Shown in pieces: positions 1 through 14,200 of a DNA stretch of 64,000 nt. Made by a program: the position numbers and the translations under genes. This stretch comes from Kudoa neothunni (taxonomy: Eukaryota > Cnidaria). Where the stretch lies: positions 9,610,001 through 9,674,000 of the forward strand of contig OZ199839.1 in assembly GCA_964304625.1 (NCBI GenBank). The letters are read 5' to 3'. The notes below the pieces were generated by a model. It saw only the letters and a program-made list of their open reading frames with translations. It was not told the DNA's origin and ran no database searches. The number at the start of each line of letters is the position of its first letter. The stretch's first letter is position 1.

Positions 1-125
1 GAAACTGGTAGTAGCGCTGGTTCTATAATAAAATGCAAAAATAAGTTAATTATATTTTAAGATCATAAGATAAAAATTTTAATGACATTATTTTCAATTA
101 ATATAATTAATTGATTAATTTCAGC

Positions 126-212
126 AGAACAGGGTCGTACGTAAAAGGATTCGCAGGAAATCTATCATTTTTTGGAACTAAAATAAAGTTTATATTATCT
201 TTGCTTGATTAA
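126..212 (+). CDS. Possible 3'-terminal exon of a gene entering from the left
   Basis: After a TTTCAG-like acceptor near 124 an open frame runs to TAA at 210-212, reading RTGSYVKGFAGNLSFFG and a short hydrophobic end. The first 30 bases of the window (ETGSSAG in one frame) could belong to the exon before it. No family is recognised and the stretch is short, so this is only a coding-like fragment. Confidence 0.15.
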   Translation, partial: RTGSYVKGFAGNLSFFGTKIKFILSLLD

Positions 213-3200
213 AACAATAAAAAAAGAATATTTTGAAGCATGTTAAATAATCTGGCTTGTTACCATTTGATTCGTATGTGACTGACAAAAACCCTCATCC
301 TTTGCTTTTACTAGTTGGAAAATACTATGCAATAAAATGATTCATATTTCTATCTAAAAATAAAAGGTATTATATTAAAAATTTTTTCATATATAAAAAT
401 TCGAATATATTCATTTTTACACATGAATATTATTGTATTTTCCAAGTGTAGTTATGAATGGTGAAGTTGGTCCTGCAATATCAATATACTTTATTTTATC
501 GTCTACGTCGTGGAAATTAATCTTATAATATCAGATATGCCTGAACCAACTCTCAATCAAATGCATTGTTTTAGTTTAAATAATATCGTAACCAGGAACT
601 GATATTCTTTAATTATAAAATGCTGCACTCAATGTTCGCGTTTCTTGTAGATATTAAAATATTAGCTATCATTGGTTAGATATTTTAACCAACGATCGCA
701 TTATCGCTTTTACTAGGAGTAAAAATTTTTGTTTTGTGTAAATTTATTAAATGCCGTTAAAAATGAGTGAAATTTTAAAATAAGCTGTTGTTACTATTTC
801 TTAGCGATTTGGAATAAGGAACGATATGTTTTTGTGTTATATTATAATTTTTGAGTTTAATAAACAGTTTTTTCGTCTGAAATTCACTAACAAGGCGATA
901 AGAATAAATAATATCGACTGTAGATATCGTCAACAAGATTGAAACTATCGAATAAAGAATTATTTTACCATTATGAGCGAATTAAGTATGATTATTTCAT
1001 ATGTATAATAATATGTAAGGATTATAATTACTTTTTAAATAAACCCTTTCCCATCCAATGGTCATTTAAATTTGAAAACAAGGAGGTAGAAAAATGTACC
1101 TCAATGGAGTTTTCTTTAACTATTTTTTCTAAAATCGTTTTAGAATAAAATTATAGATTTTATCTATTTAATAAGGAATTAAAATATAATTTTATCAAAT
1201 TATAACTGAATACGTTTCAAAAATTTGAAATAACGCCATTTGCAATTGTTAAATTTATTTTTATGAATAATCCAAATATAAACCATTGAAGATTTATTTT
1301 AAATATAATTTTTCCTAGTTTAAATATATTCCTATAAATTTTGAAATATGTGAACTAATTTTAAAAAGTTATATAGGGGTTATTGCTTTGTAATATCTAG
1401 TAAATCATTATTTTCGTTATTTATAATTAAATACTATCGTTACTTCATGGGATAAAATATATATATTAAAACTCAATCTGTCGTAGAAAATATTATAAGA
1501 TTGAGCTTTAAGTATTTTTAGATATGGAATAAATTTAAAAATGACAAAAAATGGCACGCATGCACGAATAAATTGATCAGTGTAAGCATATTAATTTTAT
1601 TTAACCATTGTCTATAATACGGATAAAAAATAAATATTTAAAGTGTCTTAATCTTAAAGACAAAGTGAAATTTTTTATGTGGCTATGATAATTAAAAACA
1701 TAATTTTCTTTAATTTTCATTTTTCTCTTAATTTGATAATAAATAATAAAAAAGTGAGAATTTTAACATTTAAATTATTATAAGAAACTTTTTTTACACA
1801 ATATATTATCTTCAAGTTGTAAAAAAATTTGATTATGATGGGATTTACCCTCCCAGTCCGGATTTGAACCTAATTTCGGACAGACAAATTCAAAGCATCT
1901 ATAAATTTCATAATTCCTCTAAAAATTTAAAGCACTTGGATCGATGTAAAAATATTACATTTATAAAATTAATATCGGTTAATATTAATGATTTTTGTGC
2001 CTTTACAGACAAAAGTATGTTTTGATTTTAAAGAAAACACATTTATAACGAGAAAATATATTTATATCTTATATTTGAAGATTTAGAGATTTAAAATGTA
2101 ATATTTAATTGAGTAAATGACGATTCTTAGCATATCATATAATTTCATTGCGGATTACCGAGTCTTAATCCAAAAATAACTTATACTATTCGTTATTATA
2201 AGCTAGCCACTAGAAGGAAGTCAGTAGTTCCACTGAAAAACTTATAATTTTAATGATTTTTAAAGAGAATCATTGATGTAATTTAAAAATCGTAGGATTT
2301 TCGGTCGTTTCACTTAACTTTATAGTTATGAAAACCCACTTCTAACATTATTAAATTTATAAAAACAGAATTTTCTAAAAAGAGAAATACATAGAAAATT
2401 AAAGATTACATCACAGAACTAACGCAGCATATCTAATGTTTTCAAATATCAAATTGTCTGACAAAAAAGAATGTATAAATCAAATTTCAAGAGTTTATTT
2501 GAACGTTGCTTTTTATATATACTTTAAAAATTACGTTAACTACTCATTAAATTCGAGACTCCTTTATTCAACTTAATCTTCTCACTGTTAAATTGTTGTT
2601 CCTGATTATATACAATAACGTTGTCGCTATTCGCTTGGATTGGATCAATTTTACTTGCGATTTCCTCGTTTAAAGCGGGTTTCATTTCTCATGCTACTTT
2701 GCTTTCATATGAACTATATTCAGTTTTAATTTTTGTATCATTAAATGCATCCTTCTTCTAAATAGCAGATATTGATACATTATGGGACCCTGTCTAGTAG
2801 CCTATTAACGCTTCCTAATTAATTAAACTTCCTATGCAGAATATCCAATAAATAGTTTAGCAATAGTTTAATTATTTATTGGCGCAAAGAAATTAATGGC
2901 CACTAAGATAGTTTTTTTCCGGAGTCCAGACGGACGGACGAACCCCATCGGAACACGCGTGATTTTCTCCGCACAGTGCATGGAGGGTTGAGGAAATAAT
3001 GGATAAAATAAGCACATATCAAACACATCAAATATGCACGCGAGATGTATATTTGCTTCCTATGACTGTAAAATCTTTGATCGATTTATTAATAATCGAA
3101 TTTCGTTAAAATTTTATAATTTAATTCTCAAAACATTGCAAAAGTTACAAACGACCATTCAACAATTGATTTTGTCATATTCCGTTTATTTATAGTGATT

Positions 3201-4539
3201 ATGATTTAAAATAACTTAAAACAATACATATCATTATTAATAAAAACGATATTTTTAGAAAATAAAAAAACTAATGTATACACGAAAAACGTTACATACG
3301 AGTGGTTCATTATTCTAATAGTTGGAGAAAATGTTATATCATAACATTCTCAGATATTTATTTAATCCAAAACTGATTTTGTCTTTTTCAAAAAATTTTA
3401 TTAAAATCATGATTCATTAGAATAAATTATTTTTTGTAGATAATAAATATCATTGGTCCTAAAATTAACACACCTTATTTAGCAGTTTTAGTCAATATAA
3501 AATGCCCATGGATTTAAATAAAATGAAATTTTATACAAATTCGTAGTATCCATAAATTGTAACCCTATTTTATATATTTTGTATAGAATAAATATTCATT
3601 TTGAATTATACAAAAATTAGGAATTTTTTCTGTTAAATGTATTAATCGTAGCTTATTTATTATGTGTACAGAATTTGTTTCCATATAAATTTCTATTTCT
3701 GTCGTTATTTTACTATATTTAATAGGCATAATTGGTTGTATATTGTGATTTACATCAAAATCTACTCATGAGAATACAATAAAATATTTTCAACAAACAT
3801 TATCGGCATTTGTAGCCAAATAATTTCTTTTGATTAACAAATTATTTGGGAAAAGACGAACAAACTACAATCAAAAACATATAAATTTATTTTATTTAAC
3901 GAAAATATTAATCCTAGCATTAGAATATTATTTTTTGTACGAATATCTTGAATATTGTTTGTCGCAGTATTTTGCATTTGATAATGCAAAAGTTATAAAA
4001 TCGATTCAGAATAAATTTTCGGTAATTATTATACATCCGCAAATATTTAATTGTTGAATATTTTAGAAATTTATTATTGTAGTCGCTAAAACACATAATA
4101 TCATCATAATGCCAGTATAAATGTCAGACAAATCATTAACGTTACTTATTTTAAATTACTGTATATAAAATAATAACTAAGATGATTCAAATTTTTTATA
4201 AACCTATATTAATAACATTAAATGTTTAAGAGGAAGTTTGTCGTTATATACAAAAATAATCTTCTAAAGTAGACGACATGAGAGGATTTAATTTAATTTT
4301 TATCCCATCAAAACAATAATAACTTATGAATTAATTTTTATTCAATATTCTTAGGTAATACGATTATTTGAAAAAATTATCCCATAATAAACAAAATCCT
4401 CAAGTTATATATGTTAAAATATATAATTTTATATATTAACATATATAACTGTTGGAATAATTAAATTTAACAAAATTATAAGGTGAATTTATCGAAATAA
4501 TATTGAAAAGTAATAAAATAGTTCAAATCAAAGTTTTAA
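213..4539. other. AT-rich intergenic region
   Basis: I see no recognisable gene apart from one coding-like minus-strand fragment at 2536-2770. A B-box-like motif on the minus strand near 1855-1870 (GGTTCAAATCC) has no tRNA fold around it. A short GC-richer patch lies at 2920-2990. Open frames at 939 and 3830 have the composition of chance AT-rich ORFs. Confidence 0.6.
2536..2770 (-). CDS. Coding-like fragment, possible last two exons of an unknown gene
   Basis: On the minus strand an acceptor (CTATTTAG) near 2770 leads into a hydrophilic frame rich in K, E, D, N and Q (KKDAFNDTKIKTEYSSYESK). One in-frame TGA falls inside a possible 33-nt GT-AG intron. The frame then continues with EIASKIDPIQANSDNVIVYN and ends at TAA (2538-2536). 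The composition is more protein-like than neighbouring chance frames, but there is no recognisable domain and the upstream exon was not found. Confidence 0.2.
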
Positions 4540-7517
4540 ATGGCTTCGAACAATGGGGACGAATTTTTGATCGAAGAAAAAATCAGTGAGCTCAATTCTG
4601 CAGTTAGAGATTCACTAGTAGATGCAGAATGGCGCTATTCAGAAGCGTTCGGTGATGCATATACTATTATTGGAAAATCGAAAAATAAACTTAACAGCAA
4701 AATAATATCTTATTATTATAAAAATGAAATGAACAGTAAAACTCTTTGATACGACATGAAAATTCAACTAATGACTTTAGTCAGTGATAGAATCAAAATG
4801 GCTCAAATTTTTGTGTTACGAAGATTGATGGCTCATCCGTTCATTTTTTCATTTGTTTGTGGTATTTCTTCGATAAATTAATTTTTGACTATATAAACAT
4901 ATTTATTTTGTAGCGTCTCAATCACCTGATGAACTATTTCTTATATCTGAAATCGAGCAGTTTGTGAGATTTAGCGATGTACTCGATGATATAAGAAATA
5001 AACTCAGTGTCGATGATATGAAATTTTATTTTGGTGAACTAGCCTTAGCTATACAACATATCCACAATGTGGGTGCGGTTATTGGGACATTGTCTATCAA
5101 CAAGTAATTTACGTTTGGTCTATATATAACTTTGTGTAGTATTTGTTTAGATATCGATGGCCATATAAAACTTTTTAGTAGTTTTATTATACACTGATTT
5201 ATTTCTCTTTAATAAGATTCCTTTAATCAATGGTTAACTTTATCTAGATCTAAACAATACAAATGAAGTGGGAAAAATAAGTTCTTTTGGCACAAAATAT
5301 TTAAAAAATGAATTTATAGCACCAGAAGTAATTATAATTACATCTTCAATGAAATTTAATATTTAATAGATAAGAGATAACCGAATATACAGCTACTCTG
5401 CGGATTGGTGGTCTTTTGGAGCAATTATGGTACAATAATATGTAATACGGTAGGTAGTACCATCTATAAATATACTTTAGTATTACACAGTTACTAACAG
5501 ATTTTTTACAAAAAATAATTTTCTGGGATCTCAATCTAAACTGACTATAAGGTTTTAAAATTGTTTTTTAAATAAATATACATTCATTATCAGTGGTGAG
5601 TTGATTTCGAATATGCCAGAAGATTCTCCTGAAAAAATTTACGAATCTCTACTGAATGAAAAACCATTAAAAAGACTTTGCAGTACATCAGGAATCGAGG
5701 AGTTGAAATCCCATCGCTTCTTCCTGGGTCTTAACTTTGAGGCATACACAAATTTTTTGTTTTTGTTGAAAATTTATTTATGTTAAGATGTTGGAGTTGA
5801 AAGCCATTCGTCCACCTAGATCCCACTTTCCAAAAAAATATGAAGATATATATAATGACATAGATGAAGGCAAAAATAATACTGTTGTGCTTTTATTACT
5901 TAATAAATAATTCGTTAGATTCCGTAAATGAAATAGGAATTCCGTTCAGACCAATTCATTTTAATGACTTTTATTATGTATCTCCTTCATTAAGAAAAGA
6001 CGTGTTTTTTGGTAGCATGCCTGAGAATCCACAGTCCTACCAAGTAACTAAACACATATACGTAAAAATATATATTTTATTTGAGTAGAGTCTTATGGAT
6101 TGTGCGAATTATATCATTAAAGAGCCAGTTGAAAACTATTTTGAAGTTATTGAAGTATAATATACTGGATTTCAAAATAATATTTAATTCTAAAAATATT
6201 AATAAAATCAATATTCATTTAAAAATATAAAAGATTGCACATTTTAACTCAAAAACTTAAAAATCTCCAATTTATAAGTCCCATGAATAGAATATTTTTA
6301 TTTTATAATATATAAAATTTAATATCCTATATATTAAATATTTACATTATTGAAGAAAATAAGCAGTGGCGAGTTTTCGGAATTCTATAAAGTTCATTCA
6401 ATCGATGAGCAAGATCAAATATTCGTGATGAAAAAAGTCGATAAAACAAAATACAACGTTTCAGAAGAAGTGAGGGTAATAATAAGTCGAGTTAAGTAAT
6501 ATTAAATTAGTATTTAGTTATTATTACATAATCAAGATAATAATAATATTATTGTACCAATTGAAGTATCTTATCTTCAAATAAAATTTCTTTTTTGTAT
6601 TTTTTTAACGATAAAACACATTAGATTTTTGAAGACAACGATAGTTTTACAATAATTATGGAATATTTCAGATTGAATTTATTAAATTTCATCCAAACAC
6701 ATTGCATCACCGAATCTTATTCTTTGACTATCATTAGAGATATTTTTTCTGGTCTACATTTCCTTCATAAAAACGGAATCGTACACAGAAATCTAAAACC
6801 TACAACAATTTTTATAGAAAAAATGCCTGATCAAATTTTTACAGTTATTGGTAGTTTCGGTCATGCAAAACAAGCTTTTCCCATTAAACATATTATCGAT
6901 CACACTAATAATATCAACAAATATATATTGACGAAGGTAATAACAAAATCAATTATTATTGGTAGCGAAATCTTCTTGTTTTTCATTATAGGACGATAAC
7001 CTAATGGACGAGGACCAATCATATGACTATTGGTGTGTGGGGTCGTTAATATACTTTATGAACACATTGTATTAATTAGAGTGGTGCCAATTAAGTATAT
7101 TAAAAATATTTGTAGAGAATTTCCAATAAAGATATTCGATGAGGATACCAATGAAACTATCGTTCAAAAGATAAAAGAATATTCCACTATAGAGTTTCTT
7201 AATTCCAAAAAAATGTCATTATCTACTAGGGTATTTCTATGAAATCAATTGATCTATTCTTTTATTCAATAAATAGTTTTTGATTCGTGGATTATGTAAC
7301 TTTAGTCGCACCGGAAATAATATTGATTTTAAAAAAGTATATGATGTACTCATGAAATGTGCTTATTATTTTTTCAATATAGCTGATAAAAAATGTACAC
7401 AATATTTATAGTGGACAACTTATGAACCAAGGAGTTAAAATTCGCCAGGAAAATTTGTTCATTGACGTAGAAAAAATGCAAAAATTATACAATTCATGGA
7501 GAAACTATCACGTTTAA
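4540..7517 (+). CDS. RSK-like tandem (double) pseudokinase, 18 exons
   Basis: Joining exons 4540-4735, 4781-4861, 4914-5103, 5140-5177, 5248-5327, 5370-5429, 5481-5551, 5594-5741, 5788-5869, 5919-6043, 6089-6154, 6356-6475, 6518-6565, 6625-6936, 6992-7068, 7116-7230, 7277-7336 and 7383-7517 gives one open frame of 667 codons. The order is that of p90 RSK: AGC kinase with its tail (FLGLNFE, IRPP), then a CaMK-like kinase and a C-terminal extension. Landmarks include HPFIFSFVC, DDMKFYFGELALAI, GHIKLF, APE, SADWWSFG and EELKSHRFF. The first kinase has no HRD (VIGTLSINN replaces YRDLKPEN) and NLN for DFG. The second has VMKK for VAIK, HRNLKPTT for HRDLKPSN and IGSFG for CDFG. It is therefore unlikely to phosphorylate and is better read as a scaffold or allosteric pseudokinase. 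An open frame across 17 introns argues against a pseudogene. Two introns have GC donors. Confidence 0.85.
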
Positions 7518-8227
7518 ACTAAGATCCAACTCATGAGATTGGCATACTAACTTTACTTTAACTATTTCTATTTCTGTTATTATTATATCTATATTTATCA
7601 TAAGTAATTATGTCTTAAATATATTTATATGTAATATTAGATTAAGAAAAATTTAATAATATAATGTTCAAAATTCAACTAAATCGGTACATTTTACTTC
7701 TACCATGATATTTTATTAACGGGATACCTTAATCTTATTTATAGTTTCAGATTTGTGAATTCATAAACTTTGTAAATCGAAAAATCTAAGCTTCCTTATT
7801 TATTTTAATTCGAAACATTTTAATAGAAAATAAACTTATTTGATATCTTTTAAATCATATAAGTCTAATGGAAGGTACCGGTCTAGATTTATTAACTGAA
7901 TGAGTATTTATTAAATCTTCCAAATACAACTTGTAGGGAATTGTACTTTACTTCGTTATAATAAAAAACAAATTTATACGTAAAATTTTACTTATGTTTT
8001 ATAAAATATTGATTATTGAAAAAAATTTATTAGTCAATTATTGTATCAGAAATAGAATTAAAAAATTAAATATATCGATATTGATGAAATTAATTAATTA
8101 ATTAATACCCATGATTAAGATATTTAATAGGATTTATTTGTCACTTTTTAATGATAACAATTGAGTATTAAAATTGTAAGTTGGTATAATTTCTCGTCTA
8201 ACGACCAAAACCGTTCAGAAACACATT
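7518..8227. other. Intergenic spacer
   Basis: An AT-rich 0.7 kb spacer between the pseudokinase stop and the start of surface-protein copy A, both on the plus strand. No gene or repeat beyond a short ATTA run near 8090-8105 is seen. Confidence 0.6.
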
Positions 8228-11200
8228 ATGCTACTGACATATGCTTTTATAAAATTTATATTTATTTATAGAGGTATCTCATGCGCAAAATTCCACTATT
8301 ATTTATTTTTAGTGATTCTTGATGAAACTGTTAAAAATAATATTGACAACAATATATTAAGATTAACGCACTTACGTAATGAAGACGAATATAACATTTC
8401 AATCTCTGGATACAATATCGAAAATAGTCATAGAAAATGTGCACTTCAGTATTACGATAGCGAGCAACTGGCATTAAAGTCATTTTCATCATGTAACACT
8501 GTTACAGCAGGGTCAACTGTAGATCAAGATTCAAGTTTGTGTCTCCATGAATGCAAAAAACTCGACTTTAATATAAACAGAACTGAAATGGAGAAAATAA
8601 AGTTTGTTAGGTGGTGCCAAGGAAAGAATGATAGAGATGTAAAAAAATGTATTAACAAAAGAGTATACCCGCTCAGAGGTATTTGCGATTTCTAATAATT
8701 GTTTTAAAATTATTTATGTAGATATTTTTATAAAAAGTAGTATAGTTGCAGAAAAGAAAAATAATGAATTTAAAATATCCGTTAAACAAAAAGTAAATGA
8801 TGGGTTCAAGTCTGTTGTTGATGGCACAAACAAAACTACTGTAGAAAAAGATAATAGTAAATTCGATATAAAAACTCTTAAACTAAATTCCCTATCATAT
8901 GAAACAACATCCTTTGTTGAATTTACCAACGGATCTCCCCAAATATTTCTGAATCCGAAACAACCTAGTCAAGATTGGTTAATCGCAATTGGATCGAAAG
9001 AAACTCATAGTGGGAAGAATTTTTATACGATAAAACTTCAAAATCCGGAACCATCTAAAATTTGTTACTTTGGAATAAAAGAAATAAACGAGTCTCATTT
9101 TTCTTCTCACTGTTCAGGTATGAACAAAGCTGGGCCGTGTCTCCAACCTTGCTACAAAGCTACACTCTATCATGATTCTGATTTGAAGTTTGCTCAAGTC
9201 ATTGTTGTGTCTCAAGGGAAACAAACACCAAAAGAATTTATTCAGCTCGTGACATGTAATATTTTCTTAATAAAAATAAATTTAACTTTAGTTTAGTTGG
9301 CACAAATCAACCTAGTGTAACAATTAATGATGAAAATCAAGCCACTATTAATTTATCTGATTTGAATAAAAATGAGGTAACTACCAGTGCAGTAAATGAA
9401 GCAGAAATTGCCGAAATGAAAATTATAGAAAAATATCTTGGAGTTGAAGCTGAAGGCGTAGATCCAGAGTGTACAGAAGAGACTGGATGCAAAACTTTTG
9501 GCTCGATCACAATAAAAAAACTTATCCCATTAACTGAATATGTTATAAAAATTAAAATAACTAAACTCCAAACACTAGATTCACCTGAAGTAGAATACTA
9601 TCACAGATATATTTATTTCAAAACCGAAGGTATTCATATAAAGTAGTTATCCTCTAAATGTAAATAGGAACTAAATTTAACAGTAATAAGCAACTTACTC
9701 CAACATCTGATACAACCCAACCTACAAAATTAGCTCTAACTCCAGTTAATCTTTTTGAAAATGGAGTTAATCATGACGTTAAGTGCGAACTTTACTACTC
9801 GGTAGTAGGAGATTTACCTTCCAAATATCCTGCTACTTGCGAAATTAGTTCTCAAAGAAAATTCTGTTTTGATTCTTGTACTGGAACTTTCAATATTGTT
9901 AACCTCGATCCAAAAACAACTTATAAATTAACCCTATGCACCAAGGGATATACATGCGCCGAAAGTCAAGAAGCATTAAGTAATACCTTCCCTAAAAATG
10001 TATATTTACGTTCCTAATAGCTACTGGAGTGACACTCACTGCCTCTTCAGAAAATAAAGTTACGGGACAAAAAGTTAAGTTTACTATGACCTCTGGGAAC
10101 ACCGAAACTTTAGGAAATTCATGGGCTTATTTTATTGTTGAAACAGCGTCCAACAAAATAATTATTGATTGTTTGGATGGCGTTTGTCAAAACAATGTAT
10201 CCATATCTGAGGATAATACATTAGAGATTCAGTGGTCTGAACTTAAAATCGAGGTTCCTTATAAAATCGTTGTGATAAATCGAGATAAAGCTAAACCCGC
10301 CACAGCGGATATAACAAGTTATTATTAAAGTCGGATTTCAACTTATTATTTTTAGTAAATGACCGAGAAGCCGAAAATGGTATGATTTTAAGGTACGACA
10401 AAACATCTAATGAGTACAAGGTTAAGTTTAAAGTTGAACTGACAGACATATCCAACGAAGATTGTACAGTGCAAAGATCCAGCACTGACTTAACTGGTTA
10501 TGAGAGTGTTAATCAAAATAGTGGCGAGCTAAAAAAACGGTGCAACGACCTTAGTAATGAATTTTCCATTACCCTTAATTCTCCGAAGAAATTAAATTAT
10601 ATTTCGTTCACTTATAAATATACTGAAAAAGTCAATGCTTCTCCAGCCTCTGAACATGTTGCAGATGATGAGGGTGCACAGGAGGCCAAATTGAATCCAG
10701 ATCCATCATCGTTAACTCAGACTACCAAAACGTTCAACAAAGGGAAGGTTTTTTCATATTACATAGGTAAAACAATATATATATACACGTGTATAAATTT
10801 TTAAGCGTAACCTTTCTAAGATTTTTACGAGGCAATTAACTACGTAGCAAAGTTAGACGGAGAAAAAATAAAATTGGAAACAAATAAATGTGAACAATCT
10901 TGTAAATTTCTTAAAGATTCACAAGCGCAAAACAATATACAAGAAACCAAAATCAATAATGGTATCCCTTGTACCTTTGGACATTATTCCATAGAGTTTG
11001 GTGAACTTGTCGGCGATTATCACATAGATTGTCCTAAACATTTCGATTTCCATTATTTTTATGATAACACATTTGTAAAAACCCACGCACCGGTTTTCAA
11101 TAGATTCTACTACGAATTGGCTGTTAACGAAGAAAATCAAAAGCTCACCGTGAAATTAACTAACGAGAGTCCTTCTGATATTTGCACATTTGAATGGATA

Positions 11201-14200
11201 GATGCAACATTCTCAAGTTCAAATCAATTCTTCTCGAACATTTGTGAAAACAAGGCTAACTGCCTTTATAGTATTTGTAGCGAAATCACTTTCGGAAATA
11301 TACCAACCAACGTAAAAGCAGTTAAAATACGTGTCCTTAAATATGGAATGATCCCCATCATTGGTTACCAAAACAACATTTATTTACGTAGTAATATAAA
11401 TATTTTCATATAATAAGTTAATTTAGTTAAACATGGAAATGACACTTCTGCGGAAACTAACGGGCAAAATATCAAAATTAATATTGTTGGCAACGATAAG
11501 GATGAAAATGGTCAACCCATCTCGGGATCATCGTCTGCAGTCACATGCTTATTGAAGATTTGGAATACTTATGCTCCATTGGTTAGCGAAGTTAGAAGGA
11601 AAGACTGCAATCCTAATTCCTGCACATTCTCTGCGATAGACATAACACCAGCACCAACTAATTTACCTAACGATATCATGGTAACCATAAACAACGTACA
11701 TAATTATAAACCAAGAAAATATTTCTTTCATAAAATAAGTATTATTTGTAATAATTTATGATTTACCATATTGTTCTAAGCTCAATCAAATGATCTTTCA
11801 GCTCAAGAAATCTCAGTGACTTCCACTGCAGATGGATTCAAATTCACTCCTAGTTCTGCATCGTTACCAAACATATGCACAATTTACGTAAAAGAAGAAG
11901 ATTCTAAGAATGGATATTATCCAGCTATATGTTTAGAGAAAAAATTGTGCGTAAAAACGTGCAGGTCTTCTTTCACCATTATTGGACTTTATTCTGGTGT
12001 CACGTACAGTATAAAAATAGTGCCGAGTGATAATTATAAAGTTAAAATAATCGAAAATCAGAAAACAAGTACAAAATATCAATTAAAATTGAATAAATAA
12101 TATATAGCTGGCGGGGACATTACATTTAAGATTTCAGATAAATCGAAGAAAAACCTACTTGTTATAGATTCTATTAACGGTATTACAAATGCTGATTCTA
12201 CAAATTGCCATTATCAATTATATAAACACGAAGGAAATAACAGTAATTACATTTATTATATTACAATATAATAACAATTATTTTTATTTAGTTTCGCCGA
12301 CCGAAATTGTGCAATCCTGTATTGGATGTACTACTGATGATTCAAATATCAAAAAATGCAATGATATTAATTTTCCGGATAATTTATACAACAAAAAATT
12401 TAACTATCGGTTGATGATTTACGTAGAGGCAAAATCAAAGCCAGTTAAGATTGCTATTCCTGGTAAAATTATGGAATAATATAAATTTAATAATTTTTTA
12501 AGCATTTTCCCGAAGTGGGAAACTCAAACAAGGATTAGCCACAAAAAAAGACAATGAGCAAGATAAATTCTCGATTTCATTGGATCAATTTTCAACCGAC
12601 ACCAAATGTGCCGTAAAATTATCAAACTTTGATAACTCAGCGTTTGTAAAACCACCATGCGAATCGACCACGGATAATGAGTTTTGCTTGATGAATTGCA
12701 ATTCAAGAAATAATGAGATTGGACTCATCAACTCAAAAGTTGATCGATACGTATTGGTTTGTCATGGTTCAGATGATAACGACGCCAAAAAATGCAAAAG
12801 AAAGAATGTTTTTTCAATTAAAATGGGTAATTACTAAGAATACCTAATAATTAATTTTAAAATATTGATTTTATTGGATAGATTACAAACATAAACAAAT
12901 GTATACGTTGAGTCATGCGGAAGGCAAAATCAAATTTTCCTATCAATCCACTTCAATGACAAATTGGGAGATCCAAGTTGATGGTAAAAATGATGAATTC
13001 AGCATTGTTAAAAAAAGTGACTTAAGTCTATCAGGTTATTCCGACACCGTGTCGACTAAGTCTGCTTCTTTCTCAATAGATAGATCCATAAGTTATTACA
13101 AAATTGATTCTTCAAATATGTGGCCAGGAATAATCTATTACCTCAATAATACATATTTGAATAGAACTATTCCTCTGAAGTCTGATATTATATTTTCCAT
13201 TAGCGGAATTAATGGAAACCAAAAACAACTTAAAATAAATTTCTCACCTGGTCCATACAATTATGAAATGTGCCATATAAAAGTATTCAATGTCGACGAT
13301 GGGGGTGCAGACCAAGAAAATGTTATTTTGAATAAATATGGAGACGTTCAAGATGGTTGCTATCAACTTTGTCAAGATAACATTATTAGTTTGGTGGAAG
13401 AATATGAAAAAGTTCGTGTAATCGTTACGAGAAGATTTGATAACAACAAATTTTCACAATACTTCAAAAGTAAACGAATTTATCAGCCTTATATCATTAA
13501 GATTTTATAGGAAACGACAATGGCTTCACTTTAACTGAGATTACAAACTCAGGAGTGAAACTTAATGGACTTGATTCTTACAACGCTTTACAGTCTGATT
13601 CAAATGCTCCAGTGTGTACGATAAATATATATAAATTCAGTAATATTCCTAACGAAGCAAGGGCTAAATGTGAAAGCATTGACTGTAACACTAATTGTGA
13701 TGCTTCTTATTCCATTGATTCTTTGGAGGCTGGTTCGAGTTACGTGATTTCAGTAAAAATTACTAACATTGGTTTCAATGGAAATTACATAAAGAAAGCA
13801 ATATTCAGAACAAGTAGTTCTCATTTAATCTCCTCGACATCAAAATCAGTTTAGAAGAGGGTAGTGATTTATCTGATAATAAGGCAAATGCGGAAATTAA
13901 AAATAGAACGGCTACAGTCACACCATTTCAGAATGAACACTCTTTACCAATTTGTAGAGTTTATCTCGAGAAACAGGGTGGAGCGGATAAAAAATATATG
14001 GCCACTTGTGAGGGATTGGGGATTTGCGAAAACAAATGCGACAGTGAGTTCCAAATAATTAACCTAGAATTAGGGATGACCTATAATATGACCGTGGAAC
14101 CATCTGATGGGAAGAAAGTTAAAACCTACAATATTACTACAGGTATGACAAACTGACCAGTTAAAAGAATATAGCCTAATTTAGTGAGCGGAGAAACATC

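Noticed and set aside
1840-1905. B-box-like GGTTCAAATCC on the minus strand as a tRNA gene
   Set aside because: The T-stem pairs poorly and no acceptor stem, D arm or A box can be placed around it.
4540-7517. Reading the kinase fragments as a pseudogene with many stops
   Set aside because: All apparent stops fall inside short introns with proper borders and matching phases; the spliced frame is open and co-linear with RSK.
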